From CAXBGS01 sp963975425 (lineage in GTDB: Bacteria; Planctomycetota; Planctomycetia; Pirellulales; Pirellulaceae): a DNA stretch of 64,000 bases. Shown in pieces: positions 18,451 to 27,316 of the stretch. The notes beneath the pieces were generated by a model. It was not told the origin of the DNA. It ran no database searches and worked only from the letters and a program-made list of their open reading frames with translations. The position numbers were made by a program, and so were the translations under genes. The stretch lies in contig CAXBGS010000007.1 of the NCBI GenBank assembly GCA_963975425.1, positions 1-64,000 on the forward strand, in the 5' to 3' direction. How positions within the stretch are numbered: position 1 is the first letter of the stretch; each line of letters begins with the position of its first letter.

Positions 18451-20349
18451 ATGCAATTGTTCGCCAGATTCTCCTCTTTTCGACGTGTTTTTTCGCTCAG
18501 CCTGACACTGCTGGTCGCCGGATCGTCAATCGCGGTTCGGCAGGCGTCGGCGGCCGACGCGGACCCGATGCCCGGTGCGCCCCACCTATTACCCGAAGAC
18601 ACTCTGGCGTACATCCGGCTAGACAACGCGGACGACCTGCGCGTCGATCTTGCCAATTCATCGATGGGACGAATGTTGTCCGACGATCAGCTCAAGCCGT
18701 TTGCCAGCGATATCTACGCAACGTTTAGCGACTTGTTTTCGATGATCAGCAGCGAAGTCGGCGTTTCGCTGGAGGAATTATTGTCGATTCCGAAAGGGCA
18801 GATCGCCGTCGCCTTACTACCGCGGCCGATCAATCAAGAAGCGGTCGATGCGGAAGTCGTTCCGGATGACGAGTCCGACGAGGACAGACGCAAGCGAATG
18901 GAACGCAACCGCCGCCGTGAATATCGGTTTGCCGGCGTTGTGATGGTGGATGCTGGCGAAAATGTCGACAAGTTGATGGCGATCATTCAACGATTCGAAG
19001 ACCGCCTGGTCGTGGGAAGTCATATACGGCGAAACGTTCCCGTCGATGCGATCGAAATCGTACGCCTGATACCCAAACGTGCCGATCGTATGGAGATCCA
19101 ATATTTCGAGCACGAGGGAACCGTCGTCCTGGGATTCGGTCACCGTACCGTACAAGATGTCTGGGATCGTTGGCGCGAAGCGAGTGACGAACCGACCATG
19201 GCCGACAGTGCGAATTTCGGTTCGGTCATTTCGCGATGCATCGGCGCCGAATCGACGCGTCCGCAACTGACGTTCTATGCCGACCCCTATCGTATTGCCG
19301 AACGCGGCGTGCGACTGAGCGGTTCCATCACGCTCGGTTTGATGTGGCCGATGTTTGAAAACTTAGGCTTGGCTCGAATCCGTGGTGTGGGCGGCAGCGC
19401 CTTTCGGGGCGGAGATGTTTTTGAAGACATCACGCACTTTCACGTGCTGATCGATCCGCCTCGCGACGGCTTGCTTAGTGTGTTGCGGCCGAGCACCGGC
19501 GACACCTCACCGCCGAAATGGGTCCCTTCGGACGTAACCGGTTACAGTTCGATCCACTGGGATTTCGAGAACACCTATACGAATGTGGGCAAGGTGCTTG
19601 AGAATTTCCAAGGGGCCGATGCCCTAAAACGCGTCGTCGAGGAACCCATGCAAAAGCGTCTCGGGTTGGACTTGCACGATGACATCATCCAACACCTGAC
19701 CGGCCGCATGGTACGAACGTCTTGGCTACAGCCGCCGATGAAACTGAACAGCCAAACCCAAGCGACCGCATTCGAACTGTCTGATGCCGTCGCCATCAAG
19801 TCGGCGATCGCGAAGCATCGCGAATACAAGCCGAATGCGTTGACGGTTGAAACCTTGGGCGGAACGGTCGTCTATTTTATGAAGTTCAACCCCAAGAAAT
19901 TCCCAGAACAATTTCGTCGCCCCGAACCGTGCCTGTTTGTGCTAGGCAATTGGCTGGTTCAAACCGATAGCCGCGAATTTGTTCAGCGAATCATGCGGGC
20001 CAACAGCGACGCAATGCCGCGATTGGTGGAAGTTCCAGAATACGATCTCGTCGCCAGCGAATTAGGCGGAAAGCTGGACGGAGAGAAACCGTTCATGGTC
20101 CAGTTCATGCGTGGCGGCGATTTCATTCGTATGTTTTACGAAATGAGTAAGTCGAAAGAGTCGCGAGCGTTTCTGCGACAAGCCGGCGAAAAGAATGTCG
20201 TGGCAAAAAAAATGTACGAATTGCTGGAACGCAACGAGTTGCCGCCCTACGAGCAATTTGAAAAGTATTTTGCACCCAGCGGCAGTTTCGCCTATGACGA
20301 ACCGACCGGGATGCATTTAGGTTCGTTCACGTTGCGAGCAGACGACTGA
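18451..20349 (+). CDS. Large secreted protein of unknown function
   Basis: 632 residues from the ATG at 18451, chosen because a signal peptide starts right there (LSLTLLVAGSSIAV, cleavage near ASA-AD). The in-frame extension back to 18301 would place 50 non-conserved residues before it. The chain is a mixed alpha/beta protein with an acidic loop (DDESDEDRRKRMERN) and no membrane segment after the signal. It begins PHLLPEDTLAYIRLDN, which recalls DUF3352-type periplasmic proteins, but that assignment is weak. Its 3' end overlaps the convergent CPBP gene by 23 bp. Confidence 0.7.
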   Translation: MQLFARFSSFRRVFSLSLTLLVAGSSIAVRQASAADADPMPGAPHLLPEDTLAYIRLDNADDLRVDLANSSMGRMLSDDQLKPFASDIYATFSDLFSMISSEVGVSLEELLSIPKGQIAVALLPRPINQEAVDAEVVPDDESDEDRRKRMERNRRREYRFAGVVMVDAGENVDKLMAIIQRFEDRLVVGSHIRRNVPVDAIEIVRLIPKRADRMEIQYFEHEGTVVLGFGHRTVQDVWDRWREASDEPTMADSANFGSVISRCIGAESTRPQLTFYADPYRIAERGVRLSGSITLGLMWPMFENLGLARIRGVGGSAFRGGDVFEDITHFHVLIDPPRDGLLSVLRPSTGDTSPPKWVPSDVTGYSSIHWDFENTYTNVGKVLENFQGADALKRVVEEPMQKRLGLDLHDDIIQHLTGRMVRTSWLQPPMKLNSQTQATAFELSDAVAIKSAIAKHREYKPNALTVETLGGTVVYFMKFNPKKFPEQFRRPEPCLFVLGNWLVQTDSREFVQRIMRANSDAMPRLVEVPEYDLVASELGGKLDGEKPFMVQFMRGGDFIRMFYEMSKSKESRAFLRQAGEKNVVAKKMYELLERNELPPYEQFEKYFAPSGSFAYDEPTGMHLGSFTLRADD

Positions 20350-21340
20350 ATTCGACCAGCATCGTTGATGCGTTCAAGATGCAATGCACGATCAGCGGCG
20401 GAACGATCGAACCGGTTTGTCGGTAAAGGTACCCAAGCCCGATCGATAAAAAAAGCAACGGGATCGGTGCACCGCCCTGTCCCAGGTGCATCATCGCAAA
20501 CAGCACGCTGGTAACCAGGATCGGAATCCATGACGTCGCCCGCCAGTTGGTATCGTCTTGGATGTCCTCGTCGTTGAATCCGCCGCGATCGATCATCCCT
20601 TGCAGCCCGCCTTGCAGCAACACGCGGAACATGAACTCTTCCACCAGCGGTGTCACCAGTGCTGTGGCGATGAACAAAGCGGCAAAACCGGTGATCGACG
20701 GGTTCGCTGCCATTGCCTTCATCGTATCGAGCACGGGGTGTTCGTAAGGAATCATCCATGAGACCAATAGGCTGATCAGCAACACCGGCGGCAGCAACCA
20801 GAGTGACGCCCAAAGTCCTTGTCGTACGGTTTCGCGCGAGCCAACGAAGCCTAACTCTGACAGGGCGGACTTTCGATCGCGATGTGTAAGCAGTGCAAAC
20901 GTCAGTGCAACCAGCAAAGCAATCGTCCCGGACAGAACGCCCAGCCCCACCTGGGCATACAGAGCGTTCACGTCGGCGACTTGATCCGGTGAGGTCGCAA
21001 TCGATTCGGTCGGCGATACCTCAATCGGTCGTGCCTGCGCCGGTAATGTTTCGGTCGGTAATGTTTGCGTTTTGATCGTTGCCGATGGGCTTGGCAGCCA
21101 TCCTTCAGAGATGAACCACGCGCCGATCAGCGAACTGGTCAGCACGAACGTTCCGAACATGACCAGAAAATCAGCCGGGCTCCAAAACGGACGGTTCCGC
21201 GCAACCAGTTCAACGCGAGGGTCGAACTTCAGTTTGCTGCTGCGGTTGCGGTTTAACAGAAAGTACACCCACATCAAAATGCTGGATGAAATCGCAGCCA
21301 ACAGCAATGCGTTAAGAATGGAATGAATTCCCTGCGCCAT
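20327..21340 (-). CDS. CPBP-family intramembrane metalloprotease
   Basis: 337 residues with about eight membrane segments. The Abi/CPBP motifs are present: EEFMFR (Glu234, Glu235, Arg239), a His in MMHLGQGG (His285), and HCILN (His319, Asn323). Together these form the glutamate/histidine metal site of Rce1-like proteases. Residues ~85-120 form a Thr/Pro/Glu-rich extramembrane loop with imperfect repeats. The start overlaps the pgsA stop by one base (TAATG), so the two are probably cotranslated. The substrate is unknown. Confidence 0.85.
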   Translation of the reverse strand: MAQGIHSILNALLLAAISSSILMWVYFLLNRNRSSKLKFDPRVELVARNRPFWSPADFLVMFGTFVLTSSLIGAWFISEGWLPSPSATIKTQTLPTETLPAQARPIEVSPTESIATSPDQVADVNALYAQVGLGVLSGTIALLVALTFALLTHRDRKSALSELGFVGSRETVRQGLWASLWLLPPVLLISLLVSWMIPYEHPVLDTMKAMAANPSITGFAALFIATALVTPLVEEFMFRVLLQGGLQGMIDRGGFNDEDIQDDTNWRATSWIPILVTSVLFAMMHLGQGGAPIPLLFLSIGLGYLYRQTGSIVPPLIVHCILNASTMLVEFSRLLAT

Positions 21341-21933
21341 TAGGCGTCGCCTTCGCTATTTCGCATCACGCGACTGGCCAGGACGATGTAATCGATTCCC
21401 GAATAGATAGTCAGCGCGATAGCGGACCATAGCAAGATCTGACTCGTCCACGTCAGCCAAGCGGCGGCCGGAACGCTGATCAGGCTAAGCAGAATCGCGA
21501 CAACGGCGGCACACTGGAGGACCATTTTCCATTTTCCCAATTGGCTGGCTGAAAAATCGCCTCCGGCGCCTTCGATCATTCCTCGTAAACTGGTCACCAG
21601 CAACTCGCGTCCGACGACGACAGTTGCCATCCATGATGCGACCCCCGATCCGGCTGCTTCGACCAAAGCGATGAACGAGCCGCAGATGATGATCTTGTCG
21701 ACGAACGGATCAAAGATCCGACCTACCTTGGTGACCTGTCCATATTTTCGGGCCCAATAACCATCGATCCAGTCGGTCGATGCGGCAATCAGAAAGGTGA
21801 CGGTGGCGGTGGCGTACCAACCCAGTGGGATCAACACAATCACGGCGATTGCCAAGACCAGCCGCACGGATGTCAGCGCGTTGGGAACGTTATAGATCGA
21901 ATTCGATGTCGGCAAGGTCATCACGTTGGTCAT
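21340..21933 (-). CDS. pgsA: CDP-diacylglycerol-glycerol-3-phosphate 3-phosphatidyltransferase
   Basis: 197 residues and about five membrane helices. The CDP-alcohol phosphotransferase signature is complete: Asp54, Asp57-Gly58, Ala61-Arg62, Gly71, Asp75, Asp79, with the family's exact D-x2-DG-x2-AR-x8-G-x3-D-x3-D spacing. It makes phosphatidylglycerophosphate, the first committed step to phosphatidylglycerol and cardiolipin. PgsA is the most likely identity by length and the NVPNALTSVRL N-terminus, although related CDP-alcohol transferases share the core. It is coupled to the downstream CPBP protease gene and divergent from the redox operon. Confidence 0.88.
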   Translation of the reverse strand: MTNVMTLPTSNSIYNVPNALTSVRLVLAIAVIVLIPLGWYATATVTFLIAASTDWIDGYWARKYGQVTKVGRIFDPFVDKIIICGSFIALVEAAGSGVASWMATVVVGRELLVTSLRGMIEGAGGDFSASQLGKWKMVLQCAAVVAILLSLISVPAAAWLTWTSQILLWSAIALTIYSGIDYIVLASRVMRNSEGDA

Positions 21934-22072
21934 GTTCGGACTCGCTAATCACAGGTTGCGGGTGCGTGAAACTCAGAGCTTTCTCGTTCTAAGAGCCCGT
22001 TCACGGCAACTTGGCAGCGCGGTCAGTTGTCGATTTAGCGAATATCCTAGATTTCAGGCCACCGTTCCACCA

Positions 22073-22122
22073 GCACCTGTCCGAAATCACGCGAGCCGCA
22101 CCTGTCCGAAATCACGCGAGCC
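22073..22122. repeat. Perfect 25-bp tandem duplication upstream of the redox operon
   Basis: Two exact copies of a 25-bp unit starting gcacctgtccg lie back to back at 22073-22097 and 22098-22122, about 50 bp before the operon start. Because 25 is not a multiple of three, any frame through it reads the copies differently. This argues that the coding region starts after it. It may duplicate a regulator site (inference). Confidence 0.85.
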
Positions 22123-22174
22123 GCCCGCTTCTTGTCTTGACCTGCTAAAAACAAAATCGTTACCAACCACAGCG

Positions 22175-23980
22175 ATGAAAACGCACGAGTCAGTCGCTGT
22201 ACGCCGTCCCGGTCGTTGGGACAAGCCCATGGATCCGTCGATGAACGACGCGGACGTCGCTTGGCTGCGCTCGCGTGAGCCGTTTGCGGCGATGGACCCG
22301 AAATCCTTCCCGCGAACGATGCCACTGGAAGGCATTTTATTGAACGATTGCCGGCTGCATCGATGCCAGCAAGGCGAAATCATCGTTCGCGAAGGTGACT
22401 ACGGCAACAGCGCGTACCTGGTCCTGGCCGGCAGCGTCCGTGTGATGGTCGACTCGTTACCAGCGGAAGACCTTGGGCGCACCGAGCCCGAGAAATTGAC
22501 TTGGCCCGAGTCGCTAAGGCGATTTTTATTCCGGTCCTCGATTCCTGAAGCTCGCGATCCGCATCAAATCACATCGAATGTGGAGGGCTCCGCGACTTCG
22601 ATTCGCCAACTCGACGACCGATCCGCGATCTTTCTGCAAGATTTTGACGCGATCTTGTCACGAAACGAATCGGTCTCGTTGGGGCCGGGCGAACTGTTTG
22701 GTGAAGTTGCCGCCATGTACCGATCGCCGCGGACGGCGACCGTGATTGCCGAGAACGAAGCCACTTTGTTGGAAATCCGGTGGCAGGGCCTCCGTGTGCT
22801 TCGTCGTGACCGTGGTTTCGCGGATACCTTAGAACAACACTACCGTCAGCATTGGCTGCCGGTTCATTTGCGTGAAATACCTTTGCTGCGCCACGTCCCC
22901 GAAGTCAACTTGGACAAAGTTGCCGAAGCGACAGAGATGCGTTCTTTCGGGCGGATGGAATGGAACGCGGACTATAAGAAAACGAAACAGTTACCGGCCG
23001 CCGAACAAATTCAAGCCGAACCGCTCGTGGTCGAGGAAGGCAGCTACCCGACTGATTTGCTGGTCGTGCGAAGCGGTTTTGCAAGAATGTCTCGTCGCTA
23101 TGGAGCCGGGCACCAGACGGCCGCCTATTTGGGCAAGGGGCATATCTTCGGGCTCGACGAAATCGCGTTCAACGCCCTGCGACCCGAAGAGGCTCCGTCG
23201 CAATCACTTCGGCATTCACTACGGGCCGTCGGGTTCTTGGACCTGCTTGCAATTCCGGTCGAGACATTCGCGCAAGAGGTTCTTCCGCACGTGCGACGCA
23301 GCGAACTGCCCGATTCGGTTCGCAAGTTGATGGTCGAGTTCACCGAAAAACGTAAAGAGCGGCGGCGGGGGGCGCGCCGAGAGAAAACGCGTGACTCCGA
23401 TGCCGGCGAAAAATTGAGTGATGCCGGCACCCAATTCGAATCAAAAAGTTTGCTCGAGTTCATCGTCCAGAACCGCATGAACAATGGGCGTGAAGCGATG
23501 GTCATTGATTTGCATCGCTGCACGCGTTGCGATGACTGTGTCAAAGCATGTGCGAGCGTGCATGACGGAAACCCGAGGTTCGTACGCCAAGGGCCCCAGC
23601 ACGAGCGGTTGCAATTCGTCCAGGCGTGCATGCACTGTTCCGATCCGGTATGCATGATCGGATGCCCCACTGGATCGATTGCTCGCAATATCGATACCGG
23701 CGTGGTATCCATACACGAACCGATCTGCGTGGGCTGTGGGACTTGCGCCGCGTCGTGTCCCTATCAGAACATTCGCATGGCCGAAGTGTTCGACCGTGAA
23801 GGGCGTCCATATTGTGATGCGTCGACCGGAAAGCCGATTAGCAAGGCGACCAAGTGCGATCTGTGCCAGACAAGTCCCAACGGCCCTGCCTGCGCAGCGG
23901 CTTGTCCTCATGATGCGTTGGTGCGAATTGATTTGACCGAATCGCATCCGCTCAATCATTGGCTCGAGCGGCGGAGTTAG
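22175..23980 (+). CDS. Cyclic-nucleotide-binding domains fused to a four-cluster ferredoxin subunit
   Basis: 601 residues from the ATG at 22175; upstream codons run through an out-of-frame tandem duplication and are not counted as coding. Two CNB folds occupy about residues 40-390. The first has a good phosphate-binding cassette (GELFGEVAAM...PRTATVIAE, ~172-190) and an insertion rich in charged residues between its strands. The second (GKGHIFGLDEIAF) lacks the Arg signature and is probably structural. The C-terminus holds four 4Fe-4S motifs from residue ~449: CTRCDDCVKAC, CMHCSDPVCMIGC, CVGCGTCAASC and CDLC...CAAAC. This is the pattern of DMSO-reductase-type electron-transfer subunits. It is followed seven bases later by a cytochrome b-like gene. 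It suggests a cAMP- or cGMP-sensitive electron carrier (inference). Confidence 0.88.
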   Translation: MKTHESVAVRRPGRWDKPMDPSMNDADVAWLRSREPFAAMDPKSFPRTMPLEGILLNDCRLHRCQQGEIIVREGDYGNSAYLVLAGSVRVMVDSLPAEDLGRTEPEKLTWPESLRRFLFRSSIPEARDPHQITSNVEGSATSIRQLDDRSAIFLQDFDAILSRNESVSLGPGELFGEVAAMYRSPRTATVIAENEATLLEIRWQGLRVLRRDRGFADTLEQHYRQHWLPVHLREIPLLRHVPEVNLDKVAEATEMRSFGRMEWNADYKKTKQLPAAEQIQAEPLVVEEGSYPTDLLVVRSGFARMSRRYGAGHQTAAYLGKGHIFGLDEIAFNALRPEEAPSQSLRHSLRAVGFLDLLAIPVETFAQEVLPHVRRSELPDSVRKLMVEFTEKRKERRRGARREKTRDSDAGEKLSDAGTQFESKSLLEFIVQNRMNNGREAMVIDLHRCTRCDDCVKACASVHDGNPRFVRQGPQHERLQFVQACMHCSDPVCMIGCPTGSIARNIDTGVVSIHEPICVGCGTCAASCPYQNIRMAEVFDREGRPYCDASTGKPISKATKCDLCQTSPNGPACAAACPHDALVRIDLTESHPLNHWLERRS

Positions 23981-23987
23981 CCTGGCG

Positions 23988-24809
23988 ATGTTGCAGCCCC
24001 ATTTTCGTACTCGACGTATCATTGCACTTGCGATCACTGCGATTGCCATTCTGATCGTATGGATATTCGCATGGATTGAAACCAGCCGACTGGGGCATGC
24101 GTCGTATGTGACCGGCTGGACGACCCTGTCGACATTGTTTTTGCTGATTCTGCTAGGCGTCCGCAGACGAGTTCCGATGTTGCGTTTGGGCAGCGCGAGC
24201 ACATGGACTCAGGTGCATCTCTACAGCGGACTTTTCGCAACAGCGGTCTATGCAATGCACGTCCCCTCGTTGATCGCAGGCGGCACTTTCGAATGCGGCC
24301 TATCGATCGTGTTTTTGCTGGTCAGCGCCAGCGGGTTCTATGGCGTGTATGCCAGCCGCACGTTGCCACGCCGCTTGACTGCGGTCGATGGTCAGCATCG
24401 TTTTGACCGAGTGCGTTGGCACCGAAATCAAATCGCAGAAACGGCCGCATCGTTGCTCGAGGGCGACAACGACAATGCCACCAGTCGAGTGCTGGGGATT
24501 TTCTATACGAAGTACTTGATGCCGTTCTTTCAGACCCGTCCGTCGCTGGCCTACGTGATGGTACCGACCGGCGCTCGCCGCAGACGGCTGCTGGGCGGAC
24601 TGCAGGAACTGAACCGATACCTTGAATCCGATGGCCGGCAAGTTGCCGGACGCTTTGCCGCATTGGTACGTCGCAGAGACGACTTGGATTATCAATTCTC
24701 GCTACAGTTGCGTCTGCGGCTTTGGCTGGTCATCCACAGCACGTTTTCAATCGTCTTGGTTTTGTGGGCAATTATCCACGCGGTGCTTGCGATCCGCTTT
24801 ACGATTTGA
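23988..24809 (+). CDS. Cytochrome b-like membrane protein
   Basis: 273 residues with about five membrane segments. Candidate haem-b ligands sit in helices: His in QVHLYSG and YAMHVPS (helix 3), and in WLVIHST and AIIHAVL (last helix). This four-His arrangement is like the bis-haem NrfD-independent or ferric-reductase-like cytochromes b. Between helices 4 and 5 lies a ~130-residue soluble stretch with basic character. It lies between the iron-sulfur gene and the multihaem cytochrome gene with gaps of 7 and 48 bp, so it likely carries electrons across the membrane between them. No named family could be assigned with confidence. Confidence 0.72.
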   Translation: MLQPHFRTRRIIALAITAIAILIVWIFAWIETSRLGHASYVTGWTTLSTLFLLILLGVRRRVPMLRLGSASTWTQVHLYSGLFATAVYAMHVPSLIAGGTFECGLSIVFLLVSASGFYGVYASRTLPRRLTAVDGQHRFDRVRWHRNQIAETAASLLEGDNDNATSRVLGIFYTKYLMPFFQTRPSLAYVMVPTGARRRRLLGGLQELNRYLESDGRQVAGRFAALVRRRDDLDYQFSLQLRLRLWLVIHSTFSIVLVLWAIIHAVLAIRFTI

Positions 24810-24857
24810 ATTGATCCACCTGTGCTCTCCCATCCAATAAATCAATAACACAACTCG

Positions 24858-27122
24858 ATGCGCCGCGACGAACTCAATTTATCCGAACCGCCGTCCGACG
24901 ACCGTCCAGGCAGTCGATGGATGTGTGGACGCGATGACGATTCGTCACCCTGTGCGCATGGCCCAAGTGCGAACGGTACATGTCCGTTGGCCGGTGCGTG
25001 TCAACCTCGCAGGACATGGCTGGGCCGCCGCAAGCAGATTGCAACACTAGTTCTCGCTGTGACCGCAGTTGTGACCTTCTTGATGTGTCGGCCTGAGGCG
25101 GCGCCGAGTGTCTTCAAGCCTGGTGAATTGTCAACTCCGCACGCTCAAATACTGTCCGGGACCCATACCTCGAATCGTTGTGCGGCGTGCCATCGCCCAG
25201 CGGCGACATCACCCGACAGCTGGTTTCAGGAAAACATTGACGGACATCGCGGCGTCACGCAAACAGATCGATGCCTGGATTGCCACCACAACGTGATTCG
25301 TCGTGATCGGGCAAACCTTGCGCACAACGTGCCCGTATCGGTATTGGCATCGATGAGTGCCGAGGTGCGATTGGTGTCCAGTCAAGCGGATCACGGTTCT
25401 CGTTCGACGACATGGCATGATCTGATGCCGGGGCCAGCGGTTGGTTTAGAGGATGTCCAATGTTCGGCCTGTCACCGCGAACATCGCGGGATGAACGCAA
25501 GCCTGCTGGATGTCTCGGACTCGCAGTGCCAGACGTGTCACGCTGATCGTTTTGGCAGCTTTGCCACGTCTCATCCGGAATGGAATGATTGGCCCTATGA
25601 CCGCGGCGCCACGGTCGCTTTCAATCATCAGACGCATGCGAACAAGCACTATCCGTCATCGCAACACGCGGGCGCTCCGATCGCATTCGATTGTTCGGGC
25701 TGTCACCGAGTCGACTCGCGCGGAGAGCTTGCACGCGGTCCCAGTTACGAATTTGCCTGTCAGTCCTGTCACGATGATTCGCTGCAAATCGAGGCGAGTG
25801 AAGGTATTGACTTGATTGCGTTGCCCACGATCCCCACCGAATCGGCCGAGCGACTGCACGCTTGGCCCGAGAATGCGACCGGTTTCTACGATGGCCAGGT
25901 CGTTCCACTGGCCGAACTGTTGTTGCGAGCGAACTCGGATTCGGCTGATGCATCGCGACACATCCCCAATAGCAATTTCGCTGAAATCAATGCCGATGAC
26001 CCTTCGATGACGGATGCCGCAACAAGCATCGCGCGCGAACATCGTCGGTTGGTGGCGGAAATAGCGAGCAAGGGACAGCAGTCCATCTTGAATCGTGCAG
26101 CACAAGCGGGACTGCCTCGCGACGTGTTGGCTGAATTGATCCGGGCATTACCGCCGCAACTGCTGCAACAGACGTATCAACAGTGGTTTTCTGTAAATGG
26201 CGATCCGGTACTTCGCCAATCGGCATCCCGCGACGTGATTTTGAAACGTGCGTTACGTTTGGTCGATTATCAAGACATCGCGGCGCAGCCTCCATCAATT
26301 TTGCTCGCGGCGAGGCCGCAGGATCGTTTGCTGGTCACCAGCACGCCCGATGATGAGTTGCTTCAAGCCGATGACGATTTGCTGGCTGATCAGGACTCGC
26401 TTGCCGACGACGATCTGCTGTCGGATGACGATTTGTTAGTTTCTGACGATGCATTGTTAGACTCAGACGAGTTGTTGTTGGACGATAGCGATTCGTTGCT
26501 TAGCGACGATGGAGACGACTTGCTCTCGACAAACGCAGCGCAGGGCGACCCCTTGGCGGATGATCTGTTGGCCGAATCTCATTCCGTCGCGGACGTGACG
26601 GAGTTTCCGCAGCGTTTTGATCCCACGGCAATGCTGCCGGCGGGCGGATGGTATCGAGACGATCTAAAGATGACAATTTCCTATCGCGGGTCAGGACACT
26701 CCGACCCCGTACTGCGATCGGCCGTGGAGTTGTTGTCGCAGTTACCGCCCAGCGATCCGGTTCGCAAACGTATGCTTGCCACGCGAGCGGTGGCGGCTTG
26801 TATCTCTTGTCATCCGGCGGCCGCACGGGAGACAGGGCAATGGCGTTCTGCTCCGCTCGTGGGACAAAGAAGCAATTTCACCAAGTTCGCTCATGGGCCA
26901 CACCTGCATATCGCACAACTAGCCGATTGTTCTCACTGCCATGTCGTTCGCACACCGTCTCGTCGTACGGAATTGAACATTACCCTGGCCAGCGGACAGA
27001 AACCGGAGCGAGATGATCCCGAGTTTGAACCGCTGAAATTGGAAGCATGCGCGTCTTGTCATACGGCAAAAGCAGCGGGCGACAACTGCACTAAATGCCA
27101 TCGATATCATATCGATTTTTGA
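24858..27122 (+). CDS. Membrane-anchored ten-haem cytochrome c with acidic repeat
   Basis: 754 residues. The N-terminus is cytoplasmic, with four cysteines at 23, 32, 42 and 48, followed by a membrane anchor (~60-77) and a periplasmic part. Ten CxxCH sites are seen: CAACH, CLDCH, CSACH, CQTCH, CSGCH and CQSCH in the first half, and CISCH, CSHCH, CASCH and CTKCH at the end. The two haem groups are separated by a ~400-residue non-haem region. Residues 498-557 form a remarkable run of DDxLL-type acidic repeats (ADDDLLADQDSLADDDLLSD and onward). The haem spacing is like cytochrome c3/NapC-type electron shuttles. It is the last gene of the three-gene redox operon. Confidence 0.88.
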   Translation: MRRDELNLSEPPSDDRPGSRWMCGRDDDSSPCAHGPSANGTCPLAGACQPRRTWLGRRKQIATLVLAVTAVVTFLMCRPEAAPSVFKPGELSTPHAQILSGTHTSNRCAACHRPAATSPDSWFQENIDGHRGVTQTDRCLDCHHNVIRRDRANLAHNVPVSVLASMSAEVRLVSSQADHGSRSTTWHDLMPGPAVGLEDVQCSACHREHRGMNASLLDVSDSQCQTCHADRFGSFATSHPEWNDWPYDRGATVAFNHQTHANKHYPSSQHAGAPIAFDCSGCHRVDSRGELARGPSYEFACQSCHDDSLQIEASEGIDLIALPTIPTESAERLHAWPENATGFYDGQVVPLAELLLRANSDSADASRHIPNSNFAEINADDPSMTDAATSIAREHRRLVAEIASKGQQSILNRAAQAGLPRDVLAELIRALPPQLLQQTYQQWFSVNGDPVLRQSASRDVILKRALRLVDYQDIAAQPPSILLAARPQDRLLVTSTPDDELLQADDDLLADQDSLADDDLLSDDDLLVSDDALLDSDELLLDDSDSLLSDDGDDLLSTNAAQGDPLADDLLAESHSVADVTEFPQRFDPTAMLPAGGWYRDDLKMTISYRGSGHSDPVLRSAVELLSQLPPSDPVRKRMLATRAVAACISCHPAAARETGQWRSAPLVGQRSNFTKFAHGPHLHIAQLADCSHCHVVRTPSRRTELNITLASGQKPERDDPEFEPLKLEACASCHTAKAAGDNCTKCHRYHIDF

Positions 27123-27316
27123 GAAATCCAAGGCTGCGGTTCGCGTCACCCGTGTTGATGCTCTAGCACGCAGCATCCAGGCGACTGTCTGCCGTTGGCA
27201 ACTGCGACCGTCGGCAAGCGGTCATGACGGATGACAAACGTGACGCAACGATCGCGCGTACGTTTGGTTTTCGTTTACGACTTGCCAAGCAATCATTCGA
27301 GGCTTCGGTTCAGCCG
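27123..27316. other. Gap between convergent operons
   Basis: 194 bp between the cytochrome gene and the convergent response-regulator gene. Short inverted repeats such as TGCC-gtt-GGCA near 27190 are seen, but no stem followed by a T-run, so no terminator is called. Confidence 0.4.
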
